Positions 50,032 to 59,430 of a DNA stretch of 64,000 nucleotides are shown piece by piece. This DNA comes from JAMCYG01 sp027365565 (GTDB taxonomy: Archaea > Micrarchaeota > Micrarchaeia > Micrarchaeales > Micrarchaeaceae). The position numbers were made by a program, and so were the translations under genes. The number at the start of each line of letters is the position of its first letter. Positions within the stretch are counted from its first letter, which is position 1. The notes beneath the pieces were generated by a model. The model saw only the letters and a program-made list of their open reading frames with translations, was not told the DNA's origin and did not search any database. The stretch lies in the NCBI GenBank assembly GCA_027365565.1, contig DAHXMI010000010.1, forward strand, positions 62,001-126,000, given 5' to 3'.

Positions 50032-51432
50032 TCATATGTTGACAAACCCGAGCAGTGTGAATGGCAGTATCCCGAAGAACAGTATTGATCCGACTAGAAG
50101 AGCGTAGCCGAATGCCTGCGCGGGCCCTGTGTGTGCTATCGCTTCGGACTCTTTCCTTGTAGAGAGCACGGACCTCTCTATGAACAGGTACATGTACGCG
50201 CCGAACAGTACTATGGCCAGCAGAGGCACGACTCCAGCGATCCCGAATGCGGAGAACGCACCTATGAATATAAGCAGGTCTGCAACGAAACCGGTTGTCA
50301 GAGGAAGCCCCGTAGCCGCAAATGTTGAAATGACAAGCGAGTATGCGGCGCCCCCTGCTTTTGAGACCGCGCCTGAAAGGGTCCTTATGTCCCTTGTGCC
50401 GAAGACGTGCATGAGAGAGCCGGCAGCCAGGAACATTAGGGCGATCGTCAGCCCATGCGCCAGCATAGCGTAGACCGCACCATATGTTCCTATAGTATTG
50501 AGAGAGCTAAGGCCTATGAGTATTATGCCCATCTCGAGAATCGAGGTGTATGATATCATGCGCTTCACGTCCCTGTGGCTCATCATGATGAACGCAGCAT
50601 AGAATGCGGAGATGCCACCTAGCACCGCGGTGTACTTGGCGAGCTCGGTGCCCATAGGCAGCATCGCGAAGAGCAGGAACACTCCGAACGCGCCGAACTT
50701 CGAGAGTATTGCTGAAAGCACCATCGACCCCTGGGTGGATGCCTCCGTATACGCATCAGGTAGCCAGAAATGCAGAGGGAATATTCCCATATTGACCAGG
50801 AATGCGAGTATCATGAATGCGAATATTAGTATTTGCGACTGCACGCCGATCGATGCCGCATGTGCGATTATGTAGGCTATGTCGAAAGAGTGGACTGGCG
50901 TGCCGAAGTATATCGTTATTATTCCGAGCAGGAGGAACACGCTGGCGAGCATCTCGTATATCAGGAATTTCATTCCTGCGGGCTTCCTCAGCGGCGACCC
51001 GAGCGAGTATATGAAGAAGAACGATGCGACCACCCCTATGTCCCAGAAGATGAAATAGAGGAAGAGGTTGCCCGACAGGAAAAGGCCCGTTGCCGCAACC
51101 TGGAGCAGCAGCATAAGCGAAGCCGCAAGCTTCTGCGATCTCTTCTCGTGGTTCCCGGCTACCGAAGCCGCGATGAGCACTATGTATGACATGATGAGAA
51201 GGATGAAAGAGGCAGGGATAAGGCGCAGCGTAAACGATACCGGAATATAAGATATGTAGCTGAACGACTCTGAGAAGTTAACCGATGAGAATGCGGCTGT
51301 GGATGCGAGAATTGCCAGAGATGCGGCGCTTGATATTGCCGCGACTGCAAGGCTGCGCCTGCTGTCCACCACCGCAGCCACAGCTAGGAACGCAAGCGGA
51401 AGGAACGTCAACAGCAGCAATATTCCTTGCAT
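50032..51432 (-). CDS. nuoM: NADH-quinone oxidoreductase-like subunit M
   Basis: 466 residues, antiporter-like proton-pumping subunit. FPLHFWLPDAYTEASTQGSM is the conserved loop and helix, SKFGAFGVFLL the Lys helix, and SHRDVKRMISYTSILEMG a further conserved stretch. It follows nuoL by 4 bases. Confidence 0.93.
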   Translation of the reverse strand: MQGILLLLTFLPLAFLAVAAVVDSRRSLAVAAISSAASLAILASTAAFSSVNFSESFSYISYIPVSFTLRLIPASFILLIMSYIVLIAASVAGNHEKRSQKLAASLMLLLQVAATGLFLSGNLFLYFIFWDIGVVASFFFIYSLGSPLRKPAGMKFLIYEMLASVFLLLGIITIYFGTPVHSFDIAYIIAHAASIGVQSQILIFAFMILAFLVNMGIFPLHFWLPDAYTEASTQGSMVLSAILSKFGAFGVFLLFAMLPMGTELAKYTAVLGGISAFYAAFIMMSHRDVKRMISYTSILEMGIILIGLSSLNTIGTYGAVYAMLAHGLTIALMFLAAGSLMHVFGTRDIRTLSGAVSKAGGAAYSLVISTFAATGLPLTTGFVADLLIFIGAFSAFGIAGVVPLLAIVLFGAYMYLFIERSVLSTRKESEAIAHTGPAQAFGYALLVGSILFFGILPFTLLGFVNI

Positions 51433-51436
51433 TCGA

Positions 51437-53245
51437 TTACCCCACGTAAAGCATTATGATTATTATGATGCCAATGGCGAACGCGAGTAGGTATATGCTC
51501 GTCTGGCCGTTGACCATCTTTCTCAGCGCCTCACCCATGTCGATGAACGCCAGTGCGCCGGACCTGAACAGCGAATACAGCACCGCATCGAACCTGTACG
51601 CGGCTGCACCTATCGAGACGAAAAAGGCCGCGACCGATGAATAGGCCATATTGGTCAAGGGCGCATTGTACACCGCGCGGCTCAGCAGCGTGTGCGTATA
51701 AAGCGTAGGTGCCCTGCGCCTTGCGTACAGCAGGAATGCGGCGTACGCCCCTATTGCTACTGCTATGATCCCGATTGATGCATCTGCCAGCCCTATTATT
51801 GGCACAGCGCCAGAAGATGCGCCGAATGCGGCGCCAGGCACGTATGGCGACGAGGTAAGCAGCAAGGGGATGTAGTAGTACGCTGCGGCTGAGACCGCGG
51901 TCAATAACGCCAGCAGCAACAATGGAACCACCATGCTCTTCGGCAGGAGCTTGTACGAGTTGCGCATGCGCGTAGCTTCCGCTTGCGGTGGATTGCGCAT
52001 TGGTATGATGTACCAGCGGAACGCATAGAACCCGGTTGCAAGCTCTATCGCAAGCAGTATCACGTATGCCACCACATTAGTAGAAGCAGCCGCAGATCCT
52101 ATGGAGGCCTTCGCGAAGAAGCCGCCTAGCGGGAATATTCCAGCGATTGACACAACGCCGAATAGGGTGGCTACCAGCATGGTCTTCTTCATCCTTGACC
52201 CGTAGATCTTGAAGATGTTCTCATTCTCTCCGTTGGTGCGCATTAGGACCCCCGCATCCATGAAGAGCAGGGCCTTGTAAAACGCCTGCACTACGAATAG
52301 CAGAATCGCTGCGGCAAAGGCGCCGAGGCCCAGCGCGACGAACATCAGGCCAAGGTCTTCCACGGTTGAATACGCGAGTATCTTCTTTATGTGCTTCTCA
52401 GCAGAGGCGTTGGCGGCCCCGAATGCGGCACTGACCAGCCCGAATACGAGTATTATCGGAAGAAGATGCGCATCAAGGTACAATGTGAACAGAGATGCAA
52501 CCATGAAGACGCCTGCCTTGACCATGGTGGACGAGTGCAGGAAAGCCGATACTGGCGTAGGGCCAGCCATTGCCGCAGGCAGCCACTCATGGAACGGGAA
52601 CTGGGCCGACTTCGTGAATGCCGCGAGCATTATCAGCACAAGCGGTATGTAGAGCGCACTGCCGGGACTTGCTATTATGCCGCCAATGCTGAAGGTATGG
52701 TATGAGTTCCACAGCATGACTATGGCGGCGAGCATTAGTATGTCCCCGAGCAGCACTATAGTTATCGCCTTTCGTGCAGCAGGGGCCGCCTCGGCCTTTC
52801 CGTACCAGAACCCTATGAGCAGGTAGCTGGTTATGCCTAGGATTTCCCAGCCGATGAACATAGTTATCAAGCTGCCTGCTATCGCAAAAAGCATCATGCC
52901 TGCGGCGAACAGCCCCATCTCGAAGAAGAACCTGCTCTGCTCGCTGTTCTTCTCCATGAAGCCTATTGAGTAAGCAAATATGAGAGGAGTTATTATCCCG
53001 ACCAGCCAGAGCAGCAGCATGTTGAGTGGATACGTATAAGTTGAGAGGCTTGCAGAGAGGCCGCCTATGCTGAACCACTGCAGGCTCTGCGTTTGGGAGG
53101 CGTTATGCGACACCAGATAGATTAGCGCCAGCGAACCCAGGCTGCCGAGGAGCGATATGTACTTCACGGCAGTGCTGCGCCTGCCGAGAAGCAGGGCTAG
53201 CAGAGAAGACACGACCAGCGGCGCTATCACGAGCAATGCAAGCAT
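51437..53245 (-). CDS. nuoL: NADH-quinone oxidoreductase-like subunit L
   Basis: 602 residues, the largest antiporter-like subunit. FPFHEWLPAAMAGPTPVSAF and LHSSTMVKAGVFMVA are hallmark segments; KILAYSTVEDLGLMFVALG follows. C-terminal helices after residue 480 could form the long lateral helix. It starts 1 base after the nuoK stop. Confidence 0.94.
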   Translation of the reverse strand: MLALLVIAPLVVSSLLALLLGRRSTAVKYISLLGSLGSLALIYLVSHNASQTQSLQWFSIGGLSASLSTYTYPLNMLLLWLVGIITPLIFAYSIGFMEKNSEQSRFFFEMGLFAAGMMLFAIAGSLITMFIGWEILGITSYLLIGFWYGKAEAAPAARKAITIVLLGDILMLAAIVMLWNSYHTFSIGGIIASPGSALYIPLVLIMLAAFTKSAQFPFHEWLPAAMAGPTPVSAFLHSSTMVKAGVFMVASLFTLYLDAHLLPIILVFGLVSAAFGAANASAEKHIKKILAYSTVEDLGLMFVALGLGAFAAAILLFVVQAFYKALLFMDAGVLMRTNGENENIFKIYGSRMKKTMLVATLFGVVSIAGIFPLGGFFAKASIGSAAASTNVVAYVILLAIELATGFYAFRWYIIPMRNPPQAEATRMRNSYKLLPKSMVVPLLLLALLTAVSAAAYYYIPLLLTSSPYVPGAAFGASSGAVPIIGLADASIGIIAVAIGAYAAFLLYARRRAPTLYTHTLLSRAVYNAPLTNMAYSSVAAFFVSIGAAAYRFDAVLYSLFRSGALAFIDMGEALRKMVNGQTSIYLLAFAIGIIIIIMLYVG

Positions 53246-53246
53246 A

Positions 53247-53546
53247 CTACCACTTCATTTCCGAGAGCTTCTTTATGTCCATACTCATGTCAGCCTTCTG
53301 CAGGTACCTGTACACCGCGACCACGCTAATTACTTCTGCGGCCATGACTGCCCATACTGCAAAAAGGAAGATGCCTATGCTGGAACTGACCCCATAATAG
53401 TATATGGCAGTGGCCGCGAGGGTGCTCGAAAGCAGCATTATCTCTATTGAGAATATCATTATCAGGAAGTGCCTGCTGGCAATCAGTCCGCTGAATCCGA
53501 CTGCGAGAAGCTCTAACGCGAGTATCAGGAATAACAGCATGCTCAT
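53247..53546 (-). CDS. nuoK: NADH-quinone oxidoreductase-like subunit K
   Basis: 99 residues with three helices. SRHFLIMIFSIEIMLLSS carries the conserved helix-2 Glu, and VWAVMAAEVISVVAVY the helix-3 Glu. It overlaps the nuoJ stop by 4 bases. Confidence 0.92.
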   Translation of the reverse strand: MSMLLFLILALELLAVGFSGLIASRHFLIMIFSIEIMLLSSTLAATAIYYYGVSSSIGIFLFAVWAVMAAEVISVVAVYRYLQKADMSMDIKKLSEMKW

Positions 53547-54031
53547 CTTTTCCTACCTTTTGCATCCTCCTTTTTGAACATCTTGAAAATCATTATGGAG
53601 CCCATGGAAACTGAGAACAGCATGAGTACGATAAGGTACAGCAGGCTGATTCCAGAGAACATGGCCAGCACGCCACCTGTGGAGAAACTGTTTCTAGGCA
53701 GGTTGGAGAATTCTGTGTTGTATACGGAGTAGTCGAGCGCTATGGACAGGAGGATTAACATGGCCGTAAAGGCAGAGAGCCTTACGTGCCTGAAGCCCGT
53801 CTTCTGCTGGGCCGCGGTGGCTACTATCAGGTAGGTTGCTATGCCTCCTATCACCACGAATGCCTGCACGATCGCAAGCAGCGGCTGCCCCAGCACTAGA
53901 AACGCTATTGAGTTAAGCAGGAATAGCATCGCGAGCGCCAGGGTGGCGTGCAGCACGCTCCTGAACAGGTAGACAGACGCTGCCGCAGCGAGCTCCAGAA
54001 CGGCGACAGCCGCGAACACCAATAGGTACAT
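53543..54031 (-). CDS. nuoJ: NADH-quinone oxidoreductase-like subunit J
   Basis: 162 residues, five helices, NuoJ type; AIVQAFVVIGGIATYLIVAT is the helix 3 region equivalent to the pi-bulge segment. It ends MFKKEDAKGRKR. It lies 15 bases after nuoI and overlaps nuoK. Confidence 0.88.
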   Translation of the reverse strand: MYLLVFAAVAVLELAAAASVYLFRSVLHATLALAMLFLLNSIAFLVLGQPLLAIVQAFVVIGGIATYLIVATAAQQKTGFRHVRLSAFTAMLILLSIALDYSVYNTEFSNLPRNSFSTGGVLAMFSGISLLYLIVLMLFSVSMGSIMIFKMFKKEDAKGRKR

Positions 54032-54046
54032 TCCACCACTTGACCC

Positions 54047-54421
54047 TTATTCAAGCTCCTCGGGCCTCTTTATCAGGTCCCTGCGATCGTACACTTCGTA
54101 GTCTGTCTGTTTCGTCAGAACCAGGCACTCTGTCGGGCACACCTCTGCGCAAAGAGCGCAGAACAGGCACCTCTCCCAGTTTATCTCGGGCATCTTCTTC
54201 GTGCCCTTATCCGTTTCCGTGTCAACCATGGCTATTGTCTGGTTGGGGCATATCCTTGCGCATGCGGCGCAGCTTATGCATGTCTTTACATCGAGCTTGT
54301 GCTTGCCATTGTAGCAGTCGTTCCTCCTCTCATTATGCTCTGGAAATTCTATGGTAGTCGGCTTGCGAGCCACCTGCTTTGCAACCTCCACGAGTGATTT
54401 TATTCCATGACCTGCCATCAT
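54047..54421 (-). CDS. nuoI: NADH-quinone oxidoreductase-like subunit I (2 [4Fe-4S] ferredoxin)
   Basis: 124 residues. Two CxxCxxCxxxCP motifs, CISCAACARICP and CLFCALCAEVCP, hold the two clusters that pass electrons towards the quinone site. It is shorter than bacterial NuoI. ATG 54421 follows GGTG by 4 bases; ATG 54418 is equally possible. Confidence 0.93.
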   Translation of the reverse strand: MMAGHGIKSLVEVAKQVARKPTTIEFPEHNERRNDCYNGKHKLDVKTCISCAACARICPNQTIAMVDTETDKGTKKMPEINWERCLFCALCAEVCPTECLVLTKQTDYEVYDRRDLIKRPEELE

Positions 54422-54440
54422 CCAGCACCGCTATTTACTC

Positions 54441-55484
54441 TTACCTTACAAACAATAAAAATGTTATCAGAAGGTTCAGCATTGACAGCGGCATAAGGTA
54501 GTTCCACCCCGTCCTTATGAGCCTGTCAAGTCTCATTCTGAAGAATGTACCCCTGAACGCTATCATGATCAGAGATAGGAGAACCGCCTTTATCGCGATC
54601 CACATGAACGGAGGCACGGGCGCGGGCCCAAGCCAACCGCCGAGAAACATGACGGATATGATCAGCACGCCGAAAAGCATCCTTGCGTAGTCGACTAGCA
54701 GCGCGAGGGCATAGAAAGGAGGGCTGACGTCGGTAAGCCAGCCGGATATCAGCTCGCTGTCTGCTTCACGCAGGTCGAATGGAGGCCTCTCCAACTCTGC
54801 CAGCAGCACGATCAGGAACACGATGAAGCCTAATGGCATCGCAACTATGTTCCACAAGTGGGACTGCGACGACACGATGTTCATGAAGTTCAGGCTGTGA
54901 GCCGTCATGGCCGCAGCGACCACTACGAGCATCAGCGGTATCTCATAGCTTATCATTATTGCGACCGACCTCTGCGCACTTATGGAGCCGTACTTGTTGC
55001 CGCTCGTCCAGCCCGCGAGAAACATAAGAACAGGCGAGATGGAGAGAAGTGCAAACACAACTATTACAGCCACGCTCGTGTCAGCGCCGATGAATCTAGG
55101 TGTGAACGGAGTGAAAGCCAACATGAGGACGAAAGAGGCGAACACCAAAGGCAGGATGAACGGGAACACGTGCTTGTCAGCCTTGTCTGGTACCATATTT
55201 TCCTTCGTGAGCAGCTTTATGAGGTCCGCCACGTTCTGCAGAAGGCCGAACTTGCCCAGATACGTCGGGCCGTGGCGCGACTGCATCCTCGCTATCACCT
55301 TTCTCTCAGCCCAGCCGTACATCAGGCCGAACAGGGATACCAGTATCGCAATTATTATGCTGAATATCGCCACGCCTATCAGCAGCGACAGCGCAGTGTT
55401 GGCGATTCCGCTGCCAAGGTATGGATACAGGAAGCCGTAAATGGCTGAAAAATAGGATTTCACTGCTAAGGAACTGATCTCCAT
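54441..55484 (-). CDS. nuoH: NADH-quinone oxidoreductase-like subunit H
   Basis: 347 residues, eight helices. AERKVIARMQSRHGPTYLG and ELERPPFDLREADSELISGW form the quinone-side conserved loops. It is the first gene of the minus-strand nuo unit; upstream (55485-55554) the strand changes, so nuoA-D and any NADH module are not in this operon. Confidence 0.94.
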   Translation of the reverse strand: MEISSLAVKSYFSAIYGFLYPYLGSGIANTALSLLIGVAIFSIIIAILVSLFGLMYGWAERKVIARMQSRHGPTYLGKFGLLQNVADLIKLLTKENMVPDKADKHVFPFILPLVFASFVLMLAFTPFTPRFIGADTSVAVIVVFALLSISPVLMFLAGWTSGNKYGSISAQRSVAIMISYEIPLMLVVVAAAMTAHSLNFMNIVSSQSHLWNIVAMPLGFIVFLIVLLAELERPPFDLREADSELISGWLTDVSPPFYALALLVDYARMLFGVLIISVMFLGGWLGPAPVPPFMWIAIKAVLLSLIMIAFRGTFFRMRLDRLIRTGWNYLMPLSMLNLLITFLLFVR

Positions 55485-55554
55485 CCGCCACCGCCACGCT
55501 TCGCGTTTTTATTGTTTGTGATAGATTATTAATTATTGTATGGTTGGTGGAACA

Positions 55555-55818
55555 ATGGTAAGCGAGAGCGCGAAGAGGATAATAGCGGCTGGCACGTACA
55601 GCGCGCGGGTCAAGAGATCAGGGATGCTGCAGATGCTGACTTTCACCATCAAGAAGGTGGACGTCGGACAGGGCTACTTCGTCGAACTCTACACACACAG
55701 GACCATAGACATGCCGGAGATACTCAGGCTTGCTGAAGAGGCCGGCCTGCCTGTCGAGGCAAGCGGCAACAGGGCCTTTCCGAGCGGGATGGGCATGAAG
55801 GACTTCCTCAACCTTTGA
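55555..55818 (+). CDS. Small uncharacterised protein
   Basis: 87 residues, soluble, mixed alpha/beta. A beta-rich core (LQMLTFTIKKVDVGQGYFVE) is followed by a helix (PEILRLAEEAGLPVEASGN) and the end FPSGMGMKDFLNL. I chose ATG 55555, 5 bases after GGTG. It lies between the divergent nuoH and a convergent exported protein. I do not recognise the family. Confidence 0.72.
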   Translation: MVSESAKRIIAAGTYSARVKRSGMLQMLTFTIKKVDVGQGYFVELYTHRTIDMPEILRLAEEAGLPVEASGNRAFPSGMGMKDFLNL

Positions 55819-55836
55819 GGAAGCCCAGTCCTCAAC

Positions 55837-57525
55837 TCAGCCCTGGAAGAAGTTTGTTATGCTCATGTTGCCGTGCAGTTCACCGGCGGTGCCGTTGTAC
55901 GTGTACATCGTAGTGAGGTTGTAGACGTCGAACGCGCTCACAAGCGACACCGGAATGGTCGTGCACGTTGTCGTGATATTGCCGGATGTGTGAGGCGCTA
56001 TCGTCTCGTTCACGCTCTCGGCGGTGCCGTTTATGTACATGGCGCACTTGACGCTGTTGATGGTTATCGGCAGGCTCCTGTCGTTCTTCAGCGATATGCT
56101 CGCCGTGTTCGTTGTGAAGTTGAAACTGCTGACAGAGCAGCCTATCGAGTTGCTGCCTGTGCTGCAGGTGTTCTTGAACGCGCTGGACCACGCGGCTGAC
56201 GGACCTACCGTATTTGAAGCGTTGAACAGCGCTATGGCGCTGTAGTGCGCGGAGAGCAGGTAGGTGTTGTTAACCACCGAGTACAACGTGAAGGTGTAGT
56301 TGGGCATTATCTCCGTCGTATTCAGCATGTCGTACGAGCTGGCCACGCTGTTCGATGCAGGCAGTATGATAGATGAGCACGCGTTGAGACTGTTTGACGA
56401 GTAAACGACACCGGTGCAGCTCAGGTTGAGGTTGTTTATGTCTAGGGTCTTATGCTTAGTCACTACTGATATGAAAGTGCCGGCATTGTTCTGGTAGAAG
56501 TTCGCAAGGCTGATTGAGTTGTCGGGGCCCGCAGATGCGAGTTCTCCCAGGCCTGTCGAGTTCTTGTATATGAGAGTTGATGTATAGTTGTATACGTGGC
56601 TCGCATTGAGCGCGGCGACCAGGCTCGTGTTGAAAGTGTTCTTGTATGTAGCGTTGACGGTAGAGCATGCCTGCTGCGCCGACTCGTTTCCGATACCGTT
56701 GTACTCAAGCAGCCTGGTCCAGCCCTTCTGGTAGAAGGCGCACGTTGCTATCCCGTTGGAGCCGTAATAGTAGAGCGTCGAGTTGCCGAACTTGATCGAA
56801 TTGGCCGCAATCTTGTACGCGTGCAGGGAATAGTTCACCCAGAATGGGGATACGCTGCCCTGCATCCACATGGAGTTTATTGATGTGCCGTTGTTGTACG
56901 TGACAGTGGCACCCTCAACGTCGTTTATTATAGACGCGAGTTCGCCTACGTACATACTGTTGGTGAACATGCCGGTAACGCCGCCGAGGCCGAAGCTGCT
57001 CGCTAGCACTATACTGTCCTCAAGGCCCCTTTGGGAAAACGCATAGAAGTTGTTGGATACGGTGGTGCCGTTGGGCATTGCCGTGTAGAAGTTAGGGGAT
57101 TCCGGGACGGTGACATGCACATTGGGTACCGATGCGGCCGCATGCTGCCTGTCGCTTATCTTGTTTATCAGGCCGGGATCCGCCACGGCCTTGAACGTGT
57201 AGTTGCCAGGATTGCCGAACGAGTAGGTTATGTTGACAGTTGCGCTCTCGTGGATCGGGACCGTGACGTTGTAGAAATGCGTCTCGTTATTATTCACATA
57301 GAAGCCAAGAGGCATATTCTTTATTTCAGAAGAGCCGGTGTTGGTAACGTTGACCTTGAACACCGTGGTATTGAATGGGTAGACTGTGCTAGGTATGTAT
57401 GCAGTCATGCCGACTGTCAGACTGTATGCCGGGTTCATCAGGCTGCTCGCCACAAGGTAGACAGCGGCTATCACGACTACCGCTATTAACGCGTATACTG
57501 CTGTATTGGTCCTGCTAAACTTCAT
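55837..57525 (-). CDS. Large exported surface protein with a CARDB-like domain
   Basis: 562 residues. An N-terminal hydrophobic helix (about 8-28) is followed by a beta-sandwich resembling CARDB adhesion domains (FKVNVTNTGSSEIKNMPLGF). A long Asn/Ser/Thr-rich body follows with many NxS/NxT sequons and about nine Cys. This is consistent with a glycosylated cell-surface protein. ATG 57525 follows GTGATC by 3 bases. Confidence 0.8.
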   Translation of the reverse strand: MKFSRTNTAVYALIAVVVIAAVYLVASSLMNPAYSLTVGMTAYIPSTVYPFNTTVFKVNVTNTGSSEIKNMPLGFYVNNNETHFYNVTVPIHESATVNITYSFGNPGNYTFKAVADPGLINKISDRQHAAASVPNVHVTVPESPNFYTAMPNGTTVSNNFYAFSQRGLEDSIVLASSFGLGGVTGMFTNSMYVGELASIINDVEGATVTYNNGTSINSMWMQGSVSPFWVNYSLHAYKIAANSIKFGNSTLYYYGSNGIATCAFYQKGWTRLLEYNGIGNESAQQACSTVNATYKNTFNTSLVAALNASHVYNYTSTLIYKNSTGLGELASAGPDNSISLANFYQNNAGTFISVVTKHKTLDINNLNLSCTGVVYSSNSLNACSSIILPASNSVASSYDMLNTTEIMPNYTFTLYSVVNNTYLLSAHYSAIALFNASNTVGPSAAWSSAFKNTCSTGSNSIGCSVSSFNFTTNTASISLKNDRSLPITINSVKCAMYINGTAESVNETIAPHTSGNITTTCTTIPVSLVSAFDVYNLTTMYTYNGTAGELHGNMSITNFFQG

Positions 57526-57606
57526 GCCGATCACTTTATCCATTTCCTTACCGCCTTATCGCTTTATACAATCCGCCGCTAATTGCGCGGGAATAAATAT
57601 GAAACG

Positions 57607-58065
57607 TTACCTTCCTTTTAGCTCTCTCATAGCGACCGCAATCTTCTCCTTGATTGGGTCTACTTCGCGAGTGAAGTAGCTTTCTAGCCATGCCCTCTCG
57701 TCGTACTTGTCCCCGACCATAGGCTGGGAGAAGTAGTACTTGCCCTTTGAGTTATTTAATATGTTGCTCTTTTTCAGCTGAAGTAGATGATACCTGAGTG
57801 TTTTCTCGTTCATGGGCTCCCACGCACCGCCTATGTATTCGAGCATGTCGCCCACGTTAGGATCCTCCTGCTTGCTGAACTGGAAGTAGAGCATCGCATC
57901 GAGCACCGCTATCACGCCATACCTCGACTCCCCAGGGTTGATCACGCCGAGCGCGAGGGCAAGCCACCTGACAAGCGACCTCCTCGTCTCGGTTACCTCC
58001 TTTGTGAGGCGCATGTTCCTGAGCGTTATGCTTCTCTCTATGAGCTTCGATTCGTTTATCGGCAT
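57607..58065 (-). CDS. Uncharacterised protein with a C-terminal winged-helix-like region
   Basis: 152 residues. The N-terminal half is helical and basic (LRNMRLTKEVTETRRSLVRW). Residues ~85-115 (MNEKTLRYHLLQLKKSNILN, then GKYYFSQ) look like a recognition helix and wing. A regulatory role is possible. It diverges from the 58150 gene over an 84-base AT-rich spacer. Confidence 0.7.
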   Translation of the reverse strand: MPINESKLIERSITLRNMRLTKEVTETRRSLVRWLALALGVINPGESRYGVIAVLDAMLYFQFSKQEDPNVGDMLEYIGGAWEPMNEKTLRYHLLQLKKSNILNNSKGKYYFSQPMVGDKYDERAWLESYFTREVDPIKEKIAVAMRELKGR

Positions 58066-58149
58066 CCGTTCGCCTGTAATCCCTATAAGCTTTTATGTTC
58101 ATTTATACATGGCATCTATAAATAAATTGCTAATCATCGGCGTGTTATC

Positions 58150-58524
58150 GTGGTAGACATCAGCGTGAACGTGGACCCCCCTGTGCTTAAGGCATTCGTA
58201 AGGAACGAGGCATCCGTATCCCTCTCTTTCAGCAATGGTGACGATGCGATATACTGGTGCGAATGCGAGGTGAAGGTTGCAGCGCCACTTACGCTGGCGC
58301 ATGACAGGGACCTCAAGAGCGGAATGACGAAGGTGGGAATACTAAAGCCGAACGGCAGCGCTGAGAAGAGGATAAAGGTGTACACGTCAAGCAACAGCTT
58401 CCCGGACACGTACGAGGTGAGCGTCACTGCGTTCCTGTACGACGAGACTGGGAGCATAGCGAAAAGGATAGACCACAAGTTTGGCATAGAGTGCTCCGAA
58501 TCCCCCATGCAGAGCAAGGCATGA
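58150..58524 (+). CDS. Small beta-sandwich protein of unknown function
   Basis: 124 residues beginning at GTG 58150 (MVDISVNVDPPVLKAFVRNE). Alternating hydrophobic strands (ASVSLSFSNGDDAIYWCECE; TYEVSVTAFLYDETGS) suggest an Ig/CARDB-like fold. There is no signal peptide, so it is probably cytoplasmic. Its 3' end is 4 bases from the convergent CDP-alcohol phosphotransferase. Confidence 0.68.
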   Translation: MVDISVNVDPPVLKAFVRNEASVSLSFSNGDDAIYWCECEVKVAAPLTLAHDRDLKSGMTKVGILKPNGSAEKRIKVYTSSNSFPDTYEVSVTAFLYDETGSIAKRIDHKFGIECSESPMQSKA

Positions 58525-58528
58525 GCAA

Positions 58529-59161
58529 CTAGCTCGCGCTTTCGTACACTTCAGCCGCGCCCCTTATCACTATGAACGAGGCGAGCAATGCTATCAGCGC
58601 GTATCCTATGATTATCGAGTATCCGGAAACGTATACGAGCACCAGATACGAGAATGTGACAAGCTTCAGCATGTTTACGGCGAACCTGCTCGCGTTCGAG
58701 CCGTACAGCCACATGGCGACGCGCGTCTTCATCTTGGACGAGGTGCCCCTTGCACCCATGAACGCATCTGCGAACGAGTGCCTTATGACCATTATCAGAA
58801 GTATGAAGAGCGGCACTATCCCGGTATAGGCGAAAATGATCCATAGCAGGTACTCTACTATCCTGTCGCCGGCTATGTCCATCCTGGGGCCGTGCCTAGC
58901 CACCTTTGATATGCTCTGCTTGTACTTCTTGACAAGCAGCCCCATCTTCTCGTTGCCGAATGCCGCTTTAGCATACTCGACAAAGCCTATCTTCCCCTTG
59001 CTTATTGACCACACCGCGACCATACCGTCGACGGCGTCCAGAGCGGTAACAATGACTATCAGCAGTATTGTGATGATTGGATTGAACTTTATCAGTATCA
59101 GATACACTACCGCAACTATGGCTGGGATCCTCGAAAGCGTCACCGCGTCTGCTCCTCTCAT
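58529..59161 (-). CDS. CDP-alcohol phosphatidyltransferase-like membrane enzyme
   Basis: 210 residues, about five helices. D42, D45 and G46 (LDAVDGMVAV) match the first half of D(x)2DG(x)2AR...G(x)3D(x)3D, and G91, D95, D99 (HGPRMDIAGD) the second. The usual Arg is V50, and about 30 extra residues separate the halves; A88-R89 sits just before G91. It probably adds a polar head group to an archaeol precursor; altered residues leave activity open. Confidence 0.75.
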   Translation of the reverse strand: MRGADAVTLSRIPAIVAVVYLILIKFNPIITILLIVIVTALDAVDGMVAVWSISKGKIGFVEYAKAAFGNEKMGLLVKKYKQSISKVARHGPRMDIAGDRIVEYLLWIIFAYTGIVPLFILLIMVIRHSFADAFMGARGTSSKMKTRVAMWLYGSNASRFAVNMLKLVTFSYLVLVYVSGYSIIIGYALIALLASFIVIRGAAEVYESAS

Positions 59162-59191
59162 AACAACACTATCTTAGTAATCTATGGCAAA

Positions 59192-59200
59192 CTATAAAAT
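59192..59200 (+). promoter_or_regulatory. TATA box of tRNA-Ser
   Basis: CTATAAAAT lies about 26-34 bases before the tRNA 5' end, the expected archaeal distance. Confidence 0.5.
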
Positions 59201-59225
59201 ATTATGACAGAAATACACTACACAT

Positions 59226-59356
59226 GCCAGGGTGGCAGAATCTGGTAACGCGCCGGTCTTGAAGTCTTTGCCTCAAGAGCTGATTAGTGATGCGATATGG
59301 CGCACAGGTAAACCGGTGCCCGCAAGGGCTTTTGGGTTCAAATCCCAACCCTGGCG
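59226..59356 (+). tRNA. tRNA-Ser (TGA), interrupted by a 47-base intron
   Basis: Acceptor GCCAGGG/CCCTGGC, discriminator G, T-arm TTGGG-TTCAAAT-CCCAA, and a long variable arm CCC-GCAA-GGG identify a class II tRNA; anticodon TGA gives Ser (UCA codons). The anticodon stem CCGGT/ACCGG is split by the intron at 59264-59310 between positions 37 and 38. CCA is not encoded. Confidence 0.9.
59264..59310 (+). other. tRNA-Ser intron with a bulge-helix-bulge
   Basis: Exon CTTG pairs with intron CAGG (one G-U) to make a 4-bp central helix. It is flanked by 3-base bulges AAG and TAA, cut after the second base of each, which gives a 47-base intron. An inner TGCC/GGCG pairing supports it. This is the relaxed form of the archaeal splicing motif. 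Confidence 0.75.
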
Positions 59357-59430
59357 CATGCTCAAGTCATTAATATGCGCTAAACCGCAAAAGAAAGGAA
59401 ACGGATTTTCACCCATTTTTATTCTGGGAA

